From the NCBI GenBank assembly GCA_015222295.1, contig JADFUZ010000035.1:1-6722 (forward strand): a stretch of 6,722 nt of DNA. The letters run 5' to 3'. This document shows, one piece after another, positions 1 to 5,356 of the stretch. Within the stretch, counting starts at the first letter, position 1; each line of letters opens with the position of its first letter. The DNA is from Chloroflexota bacterium. GTDB lineage: Bacteria; Chloroflexota; Dehalococcoidia; GIF9; AB-539-J10. Under the pieces are notes generated by a model, which was given only the letters and a program-made list of their open reading frames with translations, did no database searches and was not told the DNA's origin. A program made the translations under genes and the position numbers.

Positions 1-263
1 ATAGCGCCGGAGTGGTCCTGCTCGGCGTGATTGGCAACAACGTAGTCTATGTTCTTGACCCCAATCTGATTCAGGTTATCCATCAGCGCACTTTGCATAG
101 TAGGATCAACGGTATCAATAAGAGCTGTCTTCTCAGTACCCTTGATCAAGTATGAGTTATAGCTGGTGCCGTCAGGCAATGGTATCAGTGAATCAAACAG
201 CCGCCTGTCCCAGTCAACCGCTCCTACCCAGTGAATTCCAGGTCTTATCTCTCTCGGTTTCAT
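1..263 (-). CDS. fprA: FprA-type flavodiiron protein, N-terminal part (cut by window edge)
   Basis: Cytoplasmic flavodiiron proteins reduce O2 to water and/or NO to N2O at a non-haem di-iron site, with FMN relaying electrons from rubredoxin. Only the first 87 residues of the metallo-beta-lactamase-like domain are present; the C-terminal flavodoxin domain lies beyond position 1. Visible are an N-terminus typical of the family (IRPGIHWVGAVDWDRRLFD), the SYNSYLI strand, and the di-iron ligand motif H79-x-E81-x-D83-H84 followed by SG, which matches the HxExDH signature of FprA. The ATG at 263 follows AAGGAG at good spacing, 12 nt after the stop of the PAS gene, so it is the last visible gene of the operon. 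The upstream hrb gene encodes the expected electron donor. O2 versus NO preference cannot be judged from this fragment. Confidence 0.93.
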   Translation of the reverse strand, partial: MKPREIRPGIHWVGAVDWDRRLFDSLIPLPDGTSYNSYLIKGTEKTALIDTVDPTMQSALMDNLNQIGVKNIDYVVANHAEQDHSGA

Positions 264-275
264 CCTGCTTCTCCT

Positions 276-668
276 TCAGTACTCTAGTAGTCGTTTTTCT
301 CCTTCAATGCTCGCCATTTCCGTAATATCTTGCGTTGCTTCCAGAGTGCCCAGATAGTCCCCTGCTTCATCCCGCACAGCGAAATACCTGATATATACCT
401 TTCTTCCACCCAGGTCTATCCAGAACTCGGCTGAATCTCTCTTGCCGCCCTTGAAATCGGACAGTATTTGATTCACCTTGTGCACACTGCCCTTCGGGTG
501 GCAACTTTGAACTGGTTTTCCAAGGACAGAGACCGGACGTTTGAAGATTCTCGTTTCATGCTTATTCCAGAACCTGACGAGGTCATTCTCATCTACAAAC
601 GAGATGTCCAGGGGCATTGCTTCCAGTATCCCTTCTAGCTGCTCTTTGCTCAAGCTTTCTATCGTCAC
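276..668 (-). CDS. Stand-alone PAS-domain protein (DUF438-associated PAS type)
   Basis: A 130-residue protein made of essentially one PAS domain with no output domain, no membrane segment and no DNA-binding motif. The sequence from about residue 13 (ILEAMPLDISFVDENDLVRF) through VYIRYFAVRDEAGDYLGTLE to TQDITE (about 112-117) is the classical PAS core plus C-cap. It closely resembles, from memory, the PAS domain at the C-terminus of DUF438/hemerythrin-like proteins, including the conserved Cys56-His57-Pro58 and His63, which could bind haem or metal (inference). The start is GTG at 668, preceded by TAGGAG with a short spacing of about 4 nt; no better start is visible. It lies 10 nt after hrb and 12 nt before fprA, so it is probably co-transcribed and may sense redox state, O2 or NO, or act as an adaptor. 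Its exact function is unknown. Confidence 0.85.
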   Translation of the reverse strand: MTIESLSKEQLEGILEAMPLDISFVDENDLVRFWNKHETRIFKRPVSVLGKPVQSCHPKGSVHKVNQILSDFKGGKRDSAEFWIDLGGRKVYIRYFAVRDEAGDYLGTLEATQDITEMASIEGEKRLLEY

Positions 669-678
669 GGCACTCCTA

Positions 679-1362
679 TCACTCGGTCATTTTTTCAAAC
701 TCATCCTTGGCCGCCCCGCAGACGGGACACTTCCAGTCATCGGGTATCTCTTCAAAAGGCGTGCCCGGCTTTATGCCGCCGTCGGGGTCTCCCAGTTCCG
801 GGTCATAGATATACCCACAAACGGTGCATTCATACTTCGACATTTTGACTACCTCCTTCTTCTCAATGTAGCTCGGAGCTGTCCTCGGAGTGGCACCTCG
901 TTTGACCTGATGATAGTACGCATAGGTCATGGGCTCACCCCCCTTGATGACATCAGCTCCTGCAAGCTCACCTATGAAAACTGTGTGGGTTCCTGCATCG
1001 ACTTCCTGAATCACTTTGGCCTCCAGATAAGCCAGCGCGTTGTCTGCAACCACCGGAGCCCCGGTCTCACCTATCCTGTAAGCGATGCCTTCAAGCTTGT
1101 CCATGTCTCTGCCTGACTTGAAGCCAAAGCGACCGATGAAAGACAGGGGGGTATCCTGTGAGAGGACTGAGACCGCCATCACGTTGCTATCTCGGATGAA
1201 CTCGTGGGTCAGATTGTTCTTGTTAATACTCACAGCAATGGTTGGCGGCTGAGAAGCTATCTGAAACACGGTGTTAGCGATTTGCCCGTTTAGCCTGTCT
1301 CCCTTTCTCGAGCACACAACATACAGACCATAGCCCAACTTATGTAAAGCTTCGAGATTCAT
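679..1362 (-). CDS. hrb: High-molecular-weight rubredoxin: flavin reductase-rubredoxin fusion
   Basis: A 227-residue two-domain protein. Residues about 1-155 form an FMN-binding flavin reductase/flavoredoxin split barrel (LGYGLYVVCSRKGDRLNGQI, then FQIASQPPTIAVSINKNNLT). Residues 174-227 are a complete rubredoxin with Cys179-x2-Cys182-Gly and Cys212-Pro-x-Cys215-Gly holding one Fe. This architecture and length match Hrb of Moorella thermoacetica, which takes electrons from NADH and reduces FprA; the same role is inferred here because fprA is in the same operon. The longer frame opens with GTG at 1380, but that codon precedes the Shine-Dalgarno AAGGAGG, which is followed by 6 nt and ATG at 1362, so 1362 is chosen. 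An internal AAGGAGGT plus ATG at 843 could also yield free rubredoxin (listed separately). Confidence 0.94.
   Translation of the reverse strand: MNLEALHKLGYGLYVVCSRKGDRLNGQIANTVFQIASQPPTIAVSINKNNLTHEFIRDSNVMAVSVLSQDTPLSFIGRFGFKSGRDMDKLEGIAYRIGETGAPVVADNALAYLEAKVIQEVDAGTHTVFIGELAGADVIKGGEPMTYAYYHQVKRGATPRTAPSYIEKKEVVKMSKYECTVCGYIYDPELGDPDGGIKPGTPFEEIPDDWKCPVCGAAKDEFEKMTE
851..858 (-). promoter_or_regulatory. Internal Shine-Dalgarno in front of the rubredoxin domain
   Basis: On the minus strand AAGGAGGT lies at 858-851, 7 nt before an in-frame ATG at 843-841. That ATG is the first codon of MSKYECTVCG, exactly where a free rubredoxin would begin, and would give a 54-residue rubredoxin ending at the same stop (679). 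The 8-mer is a near-complete match to the anti-Shine-Dalgarno sequence. It encodes part of the interdomain linker (KKEV), so coincidence or a relic of gene fusion is possible. Active internal initiation is an inference. Confidence 0.55.
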
Positions 1363-1392
1363 CTTGCTCCTCCTTACCACGACTTCGCATGG

Positions 1393-1623
1393 CTAGTCCA
1401 CACCTGTCTGTTCCTTCCACCTTTCCTCACCAAGGCATTGGCGGGCAGAAGCGCACCAGTCAATGCAGGAAGGTACTCTGTCCCGGCAGATCTCCTCACC
1501 GCACTTGTGGCACTTCACCTTCGTTTCGTCAGAGAAGATTTCGACCTCAGCCCCACAGTTGAGGCATTTGTAGAGTGACACTCGCAGATTTCCGAAATCC
1601 TGGCCTGCACACCTGCTATTCAT
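1393..1623 (-). CDS. Small cysteine-rich zinc-ribbon protein
   Basis: A 76-residue protein with nine cysteines. It has an N-terminal RCAGQD motif, two CxxC knuckles (Cys20/Cys23 and Cys38/Cys41) forming a zinc ribbon, and a C-terminal CIDWCASARQCLGEERW segment with Cys53, Cys57 and Cys63. It resembles, from memory, small anaerobe proteins with N-terminal CxGQD and C-terminal CxxWCxxAxxCLG, sometimes loosely annotated as phosphohydrolase-associated. The function is unknown; Zn or Fe-S binding is plausible. The frame can extend to a TTG at 1677 that has an excellent AGGAGGT 7 nt upstream, giving 94 residues. I prefer ATG 1623 because the family motif begins there, GAGG lies 8 nt upstream, and the predicted promoter would start transcription near 1670. 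It is first in the hrb-PAS-fprA run, 30 nt before hrb. Confidence 0.75.
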   Translation of the reverse strand: MNSRCAGQDFGNLRVSLYKCLNCGAEVEIFSDETKVKCHKCGEEICRDRVPSCIDWCASARQCLGEERWKEQTGVD

Positions 1624-1676
1624 CCCTGTAGCCTCTACTGCCCGGACGCATATCGGCCTTACTTTCCACCATGACA

Positions 1677-1718
1677 ATGATACAACCTCCTAGAGTGACT
1701 TACTATGATTTGAATCAT
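1677..1718 (-). promoter_or_regulatory. Predicted class II Fnr/Dnr-type promoter for the zinc ribbon-hrb-PAS-fprA operon
   Basis: The palindrome TATGATTTGAATCATA (1704-1719) has perfect 7-bp arms around a 2-bp centre and contains TGAT-N4-ATCA, the core of Fnr/Dnr boxes (Fnr consensus TTGAT-N4-ATCAA). Reading the minus strand, the 14-bp box (1718-1705) is followed after exactly 22 nt by TATCAT (1682-1677), one mismatch from TATAAT. If the start site is near 1670, the box is centred at -41.5, the standard position for class II Fnr activation, and no -35 hexamer is needed. The Crp/Fnr regulator is encoded just upstream. A competing reading is that AGGAGGT at 1691-1685 is a ribosome-binding site on a longer transcript. 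Motif and spacing are seen; activation is inferred. Confidence 0.7.
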
Positions 1719-1729
1719 ACAGCGTGCGC

Positions 1730-1751
1730 GATCGTTGTTGATCGTTGACAA
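1730..1751. repeat. Helically phased direct repeat and weak second Fnr-like site
   Basis: GATCGTTG occurs twice with a 10-bp period (1730-1737 and 1740-1747). Overlapping it, TTGATCGTTGACAA (1738-1751) matches TTGAT-N4-ATCAA in 8 of 10 specified positions, with a perfect left half-site. Its centre (1744.5) is 33 bp upstream of the main palindrome relative to the operon. It may be an auxiliary regulator site or may simply be short AT/GC repetition. Confidence 0.3.
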
Positions 1752-1790
1752 ACATGAGATGGACTGAGCTAATAGGATAGTCTTGCCCCT

Positions 1791-2483
1791 CTACACTCGC
1801 GGAGGCCCTTCACTCAGGAGTCTGAGCTTCTTCTCATCAACGATAGTCACCTTGCCCCGAACCGAACTGACAATTCCCCTGGCCTTCAGACTACTAATGA
1901 CCCGAATCGCCGTCTCAGTGGTGGTACCCACCATGTCAGCAATTTCCTGTCGGGTAAAGGCCAGATCCGGACCCAGTTTTGCCGAAAGCATGAGCAGTAC
2001 ACTGGCGAGCCGTTGCTCAACTCTTTCCCCGGCAAGGTCTCTAAGGCGGCCCTGGGCATCCCTGAGCCGCCCGCTCAAGATACTGATTATCCTCAGAGCT
2101 ACCTGAGGACGACTGCCGAGAAAAGCCAGGAAGTCTTCTCTCCTGATTCCCAATACCCTGGCTTCACCTACAGCTTGCGCCGAGGCGGGGTAGGGCTTGT
2201 TCTCAAGAACGGCCACCTCCCCAAACATATCACCAGGACCGAAAAAGGCTATCGTGAACTCTTTTCCCAGCGAGGAGGCTTTCAGAACCCTTACCCTGCC
2301 TTCGGCCACCATGTAGAACCGATCAGCAGCATCACCATCCCAGAAAACAAACTCACCAGGCGCCAGGCTACGCTCGACAGCCAACCCGGCCAGCTCAGCC
2401 AGTTCGTCTGGAGTCAAGCTTGAGAAAATGGACGACTGCCGCAGAATATCAGCTCTGGCGGATGTCACTCCCGGCTCCCTCAC
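1791..2483 (-). CDS. Crp/Fnr-family transcriptional regulator, cysteine-free
   Basis: A cytoplasmic DNA-binding dimer of about 230 residues. Residues about 19-125 form a cyclic-nucleotide-binding-like beta-roll (SIFSSLTPDELAELAGL, GEFVFWDGDAADRFYMVAEG, FGPGDMFGEVAVLENKPYPA). About 128-160 is the dimerisation helix, and about 174-207 the winged helix with FTRQEIADMVGTTTETAIRV. In the recognition helix Glu190 and Arg194 align with the conserved Glu and Arg of Crp/Fnr. The position of Crp Arg180 is Thr, which suits TGAT rather than GTGA half-sites. There is no cysteine, so no Fnr-type Fe-S cluster. The Arg-Ser pair that binds cAMP phosphate in Crp is Pro-Ala here, so cAMP is unlikely; a Dnr-like haem/NO mechanism is possible but unproven. 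GTG 2483 (GAAGG upstream) is used; GTG 2468, preceded by GGGAG, is an alternative start. It lies directly upstream of the FprA operon on the same strand. Confidence 0.92.
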   Translation of the reverse strand: MREPGVTSARADILRQSSIFSSLTPDELAELAGLAVERSLAPGEFVFWDGDAADRFYMVAEGRVRVLKASSLGKEFTIAFFGPGDMFGEVAVLENKPYPASAQAVGEARVLGIRREDFLAFLGSRPQVALRIISILSGRLRDAQGRLRDLAGERVEQRLASVLLMLSAKLGPDLAFTRQEIADMVGTTTETAIRVISSLKARGIVSSVRGKVTIVDEKKLRLLSEGPPRV

Positions 2484-2867
2484 ACGATGCCTTCAACGCA
2501 GCCTGATTGTAGCACAGGCGGCATCCGGATTCGCTTTGAGGGGACAGTGTACCTGGGGAGCACCACCCCACATCCCCGACGTGGCCCAAGCGATCAGGGA
2601 TCCAGAAGAGCTGGTGCCCGGTATGCTGCCTGGGCTCCGGGCAGGATCGGCGGCAGCCGCGCCAGGCAGATCCCTGAGGCCAGCCTGGTATGTGAAGCGG
2701 GCGACCTCGCCAGGAGGGAGATCGAAGCCGCGCCCGCCGTTGCTTGAGCCCGCTTCCCGGCACCCACTAACGAGGCAAAATGGCTATTAACCTCGCGACG
2801 GACATATAGACTACAGATAACCGATTATGATACGCTTTTGCCTGGAAGTAACTAGTAGGAGGGTTCT
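2484..2867. other. Divergent intergenic region without a convincing gene
   Basis: This 384-bp gap separates the minus-strand regulator from the plus-strand ABC operon and should hold both promoters. The GC-rich part (about 2484-2765) has open frames on both strands, but their translations are Arg/Pro/Gly-rich with no recognisable domain. It contains GGGGACAGTGTACCT (2540-2554), a small TGGGG/CCCCA hairpin (about 2554-2570) and GC-rich imperfect inverted repeats (about 2626-2700). The part next to the ABC operon (about 2766-2867) is AT-richer and regulatory in character. No transposase or RNA gene was recognised. Confidence 0.6.
2826..2831 (+). promoter_or_regulatory. Possible -10 element of the ABC importer operon
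   Basis: TATGAT, one mismatch from TATAAT, lies 36 nt before the ATG at 2868 in the AT-rich end of the gap. No good -35 hexamer is visible at 16-18 bp upstream, so the assignment is weak. Confidence 0.3.
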
Positions 2868-3602
2868 ATGAAACGGTCTTATTTGTATGGCTTGATTGGT
2901 CTAACACTACTTCTGCTGCTCCCCGGCTGTGCCCAGAAGACGGGAAAGGTTCTCGTCGCCACAGACGCCACCTGGCCTCCCTTTGAGTACATCAACGAAG
3001 AAACCAAGGAGATCGAAGGATTTGATATCGACCTGCTCAATGCTGTCGCTGAGAAGGCAGGCCTGGAGATTGAGTTCATCAATGTGGGATTTGACCCACT
3101 CCTGGCTGGAATAGCTCAATGCCAGTATGATGCCGCAATCTCATCCATTACCATCACAGAAGACCGCAAGCAGGCAATGCTCTTCTCAGACCCGTATTTT
3201 GAGGCCGGACAATTGGTCACGGTACGTATTGACAATACAGACATCACCGGTATTGACGCATTGGCTGGTAAGGTGGCTGGAGCCCAAATAGGAACCACCG
3301 GCTCTATCGAGATTGAACAGATGGACGATGTAACCCTCAAGACTTACGATGATATTGGTCTAGCCTACCAGGACCTGATGAATGGGCAAATTGATGCCGT
3401 TATTGCTGATAATCCCCTGGCTCTGGAATATGTTGGCAAGAATCCTGACAAGCTCAAGGCAGTCGGCGGTGTGTTTACCGACGAGAGCTACGGGATAGCA
3501 GTGTGCAAGGACAATGAAGAACTGCTGGCCAAGATCAATGCCGGTTTGAAAGCTGTTAAAGCAGAGGGGACGATCGAAGAACTGATCGACAAGTGGCTTT
3601 AG
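2868..3602 (+). CDS. Amino-acid ABC transporter substrate-binding lipoprotein (family 3)
   Basis: A 244-residue lipoprotein that captures a polar amino acid outside the membrane and delivers it to the permease encoded next. A lipoprotein signal peptide is clear: positive KR at 2-3, hydrophobic stretch about 5-18, and lipobox LPGC with the lipidated Cys21. The SBP_bac_3 fold is shown by ATWPPFEYINEETKEIEGFD (35-53), ISSITITEDRKQAMLFSDPY (91-110), IGTTGSIEIE (141-150) and IDAVIADNP (175-183). Arg100 corresponds to the arginine that binds the ligand alpha-carboxylate in HisJ, and Asp181 to the aspartate that binds its alpha-amino group. The side-chain pocket does not let me choose between glutamine, arginine, histidine or others. 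Cys85 and Cys213 could form a disulfide. ATG 2868 has GGAGG about 6 nt upstream. It is the first gene of the importer operon. Confidence 0.95.
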   Translation: MKRSYLYGLIGLTLLLLLPGCAQKTGKVLVATDATWPPFEYINEETKEIEGFDIDLLNAVAEKAGLEIEFINVGFDPLLAGIAQCQYDAAISSITITEDRKQAMLFSDPYFEAGQLVTVRIDNTDITGIDALAGKVAGAQIGTTGSIEIEQMDDVTLKTYDDIGLAYQDLMNGQIDAVIADNPLALEYVGKNPDKLKAVGGVFTDESYGIAVCKDNEELLAKINAGLKAVKAEGTIEELIDKWL

Positions 3603-3622
3603 AATCAGTAAGTAACTGAACC

Positions 3623-3652
3623 CTTGCTTGCTACGATTCTACAGCAAGCAGG
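3623..3652 (+). terminator. Intercistronic stem-loop between binding-protein and permease genes
   Basis: TGCTTGCT (3625-3632) and AGCAAGCA (3643-3650) pair perfectly across a 10-nt loop. A T-G wobble and a C-G pair lengthen the stem to 10 bp (3623-3652). No U-run follows, so it is not a canonical intrinsic terminator. In binding-protein operons such hairpins often block 3' exonucleases or attenuate transcription so that the binding protein is made in excess; that role is inferred. It starts about 20 nt after the stop codon at 3602. Confidence 0.6.
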
Positions 3653-3679
3653 CCTCATAGGACCGTTGCGGGACCTCTA

Positions 3680-4507
3680 GTGGACAAACAGCCGAAACCT
3701 GGCTCCCGTGGAAGCAAACTTGTCACTATTCCGACCTTTGGACGCGCCAAGCACATCGACCCCTGGTGGGGGTTGGTGGCTTTGGTGGTCGCCTCAATTG
3801 CGGTACTAGTTACTGTAAGGCCCGACCCCTTCAGGAACATATTACTCTTTGTACGCGATGGTGTCACCGTAACCATATTCATTACGGTTACGGCGTTTGT
3901 CGCTATTCTGGTGGTGGGTCTGCTCGGCGCTCTGGGTCGGCTCTCACGAAATCGGATTATTCACACTGTTTCTACCCTCTATGTTGAGCTGATTCGCGGT
4001 ATCCCTCTTCTGGTGCAGCTAATATGGTGGTATTTTGCATTTCCCGTGGTTGTGCAGCATGTTGGAGAGTGGCTCAACGTCTCCGCCCTGGTCAACTACC
4101 GTGCAAACGCCATCTCCACCGCCATTGTGGGGCTGGTATTTTGCTACGGAGCCTACATGACCGAGATTTACCGGGCTGGTATTCAGAGTATCCCCAAAGG
4201 TCAAATGGAAGCGGCCCGCAGCCTGGGGATGACGTACGCCCAGGCCATGCGTCACATAATTCTGCCTCAGGCTATTCGCGTAGTTCTACCGCCCGTGGGC
4301 AATGAATTCATTGCCCTGCTAAAGGATTCATCCCTCGTCAGCGTCGTAGCAGTAGCTGATTTGACCCGTCGAGGACGCGAATTCATGTCCACGCACTTCA
4401 ACCCCATCGAGGTCTGGACAATGGTCGCCCTAATCTATTTGGTGATGACTCTGTTCTCAGGTCGATTGGTAGCCTGGATGGAGAAGAGGTACCATCCGGA
4501 GACGTGA
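3680..4507 (+). CDS. Amino-acid ABC transporter permease (HisM/GlnP family)
   Basis: A 275-residue inner-membrane permease that forms the translocation channel of the importer. Hydrophobic segments lie at about 29-47, 61-86, 98-127, 143-162, 200-225 and 246-265. GVTVTIFITVTAFVAILVVG (61-80) is the typical first core helix of the family. The EAA loop that docks the ATPase is EAARSLGMTYAQAMRHIILP (177-196). The extra N-terminal helix and polar leader (1-47) lengthen it relative to the shortest family members, though such forms are common. The GTG at 3680 is the only start codon in frame at the N-terminus, and its ribosome-binding site is weak (CGGGACC), so translation may be limited. It lies 77 bp after the binding-protein gene and overlaps the ATPase gene by 4 bp. 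With one permease gene present, the channel is presumably a homodimer. Confidence 0.94.
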   Translation: MDKQPKPGSRGSKLVTIPTFGRAKHIDPWWGLVALVVASIAVLVTVRPDPFRNILLFVRDGVTVTIFITVTAFVAILVVGLLGALGRLSRNRIIHTVSTLYVELIRGIPLLVQLIWWYFAFPVVVQHVGEWLNVSALVNYRANAISTAIVGLVFCYGAYMTEIYRAGIQSIPKGQMEAARSLGMTYAQAMRHIILPQAIRVVLPPVGNEFIALLKDSSLVSVVAVADLTRRGREFMSTHFNPIEVWTMVALIYLVMTLFSGRLVAWMEKRYHPET

Positions 4508-5250
4508 ACATTATGGAAGGGCCAGTTATTCGGATAGAAAACGTTCATAAGCACTTCGGCAGAGTTCACGCACTGCAGGGCATAAGCCTCAATGTAGACA
4601 AAGGTGAAGTGGTTGTCATAATAGGCCCCTCCGGGTCAGGAAAGTCGACCCTGTTGCGCTGCATCAATCGCCTCGAGGAATACAACTCGGGTAGAATAGT
4701 AGTGGATGGCATTCCCCTGGACAGCACGCAGAATATCAATGCTGTCCGCCAGGAAGTTGGGATAGTATTCCAGTCCTTCAATCTGTTCAGCCACCTTACG
4801 GCGATGGAAAACCTGACGCTGGCACAACGCATCGTGCGTAAACGCCCCAGGGAGGAATCACAGAAGATTGCTCTTGACCTCTTCATCAAAGTGGGAATCC
4901 CAGACAAGGCAGATTCTTATCCCCTGCAGCTTTCCGGCGGGCAGCAGCAGCGCGTGGCCATCGCACGGGCCCTGGCAATGAACCCCAAGATCATGCTGTT
5001 CGATGAGCCAACCAGTGCACTTGACCCGGAGATGATCGCAGAAGTATTGAACGTGATGCTGGTACTGGCCCGCGAGGGGATGACTATGGTTGTCATATCT
5101 CACGAGATGGGATTCGCTCGCGCCGCCGCAAATCGGGTTGTTTTCATAGATGAGGGGCAGGTTGTAGAAGAATCCACACCCGAAGATATGTTTGCCTCAT
5201 CAAGCAATGAGCGTACCAAGCTATTCCTCAGCAAGGTACTGCAGATCTGA
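4504..5250 (+). CDS. Amino-acid ABC transporter ATP-binding protein (GlnQ/HisP/ArtP family)
   Basis: The cytoplasmic ATPase that powers the importer, 248 residues and full length for its family. All motifs are intact: Walker A GPSGSGKST (41-49), Q-loop Gln90 in VFQSFNLFSHLTAMENL, signature LSGGQQQR (143-150), Walker B IMLFDE (163-168), D-loop SALD (171-174) and switch His200 in VVISHEMGF. The strings IENVHKHFG near the start and SFNLFSHLT after the Q-loop are characteristic of the polar amino-acid group. GTG 4504 overlaps the permease stop (GTGA), suggesting translational coupling. ATG 4513, three codons later, is an equally possible start. It ends close to a convergent tRNA-like gene, with no clear terminator between them. 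Confidence 0.95.
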   Translation: MNIMEGPVIRIENVHKHFGRVHALQGISLNVDKGEVVVIIGPSGSGKSTLLRCINRLEEYNSGRIVVDGIPLDSTQNINAVRQEVGIVFQSFNLFSHLTAMENLTLAQRIVRKRPREESQKIALDLFIKVGIPDKADSYPLQLSGGQQQRVAIARALAMNPKIMLFDEPTSALDPEMIAEVLNVMLVLAREGMTMVVISHEMGFARAAANRVVFIDEGQVVEESTPEDMFASSSNERTKLFLSKVLQI

Positions 5251-5263
5251 ACGGCTTGTATGG

Positions 5264-5356
5264 TGGTACCCCTGGGAGGACTCGAACGCCCGACACGCGG
5301 TTCAGGAAACCGCTGCTCCATCCTCTGAGCTACATGGAAATGGTGGCGCCAGGGGT
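5264..5356 (-). tRNA. tRNA-Arg(CCU)-like gene with displaced 5' acceptor strand (possibly a pseudogene)
   Basis: On the minus strand, T8-A9 (5332-5331) lead into a D-arm (GCTC/GAGC). An anticodon arm follows with a perfect 5-bp stem (GCGGT/ACCGC) and loop TTCCTGA, anticodon CCT at 5306-5304, reading AGG. Then come variable loop GTGTC, T-loop TTCGAGT, a 3' acceptor strand CAGGGGT, A73 and encoded CCA, followed by a second CCA (5263-5261). The perfect complement of the acceptor strand, ACCCCTG (5356-5350), is separated from T8 by 17 extra nt (5349-5333). The 7 nt directly before T8 (TTCCATG) pair only partly, with two mismatches and a wobble. The T-stem has a C-C mismatch and position 21 is G instead of A. 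It is either a 17-nt insertion or a decayed tRNA; normal function is doubtful. Confidence 0.7.

Noticed and set aside
541..1116. 191-codon plus-strand frame
   Set aside because: It runs antisense across the PAS and hrb genes, both of which have clear family motifs and ribosome-binding sites; its own translation has no recognisable domain.
1741..1790. Intrinsic terminator after the regulator gene
   Set aside because: Only 4-bp GACT/AGTC pairing is present and no U-run follows, so I cannot support a terminator.
2013..2423. 136-codon plus-strand frame
   Set aside because: Antisense to the Crp/Fnr regulator gene; no domain and no start signal.
2428..2790. Overlapping plus and minus frames in the regulator-ABC gap
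   Set aside because: Both strands are open because the DNA is GC-rich; translations are Arg/Pro/Gly-rich, without a known fold or good ribosome-binding site.
4566..4907. 113-codon minus-strand frame
   Set aside because: Shadow of the ABC ATPase gene, whose motifs are complete on the plus strand.
5333..5349. Archaeal-type tRNA intron
   Set aside because: The flanking genes, Shine-Dalgarno sites and lipoprotein signal suggest a bacterium, where short protein-spliced tRNA introns are not known; insertion or decay is more likely.
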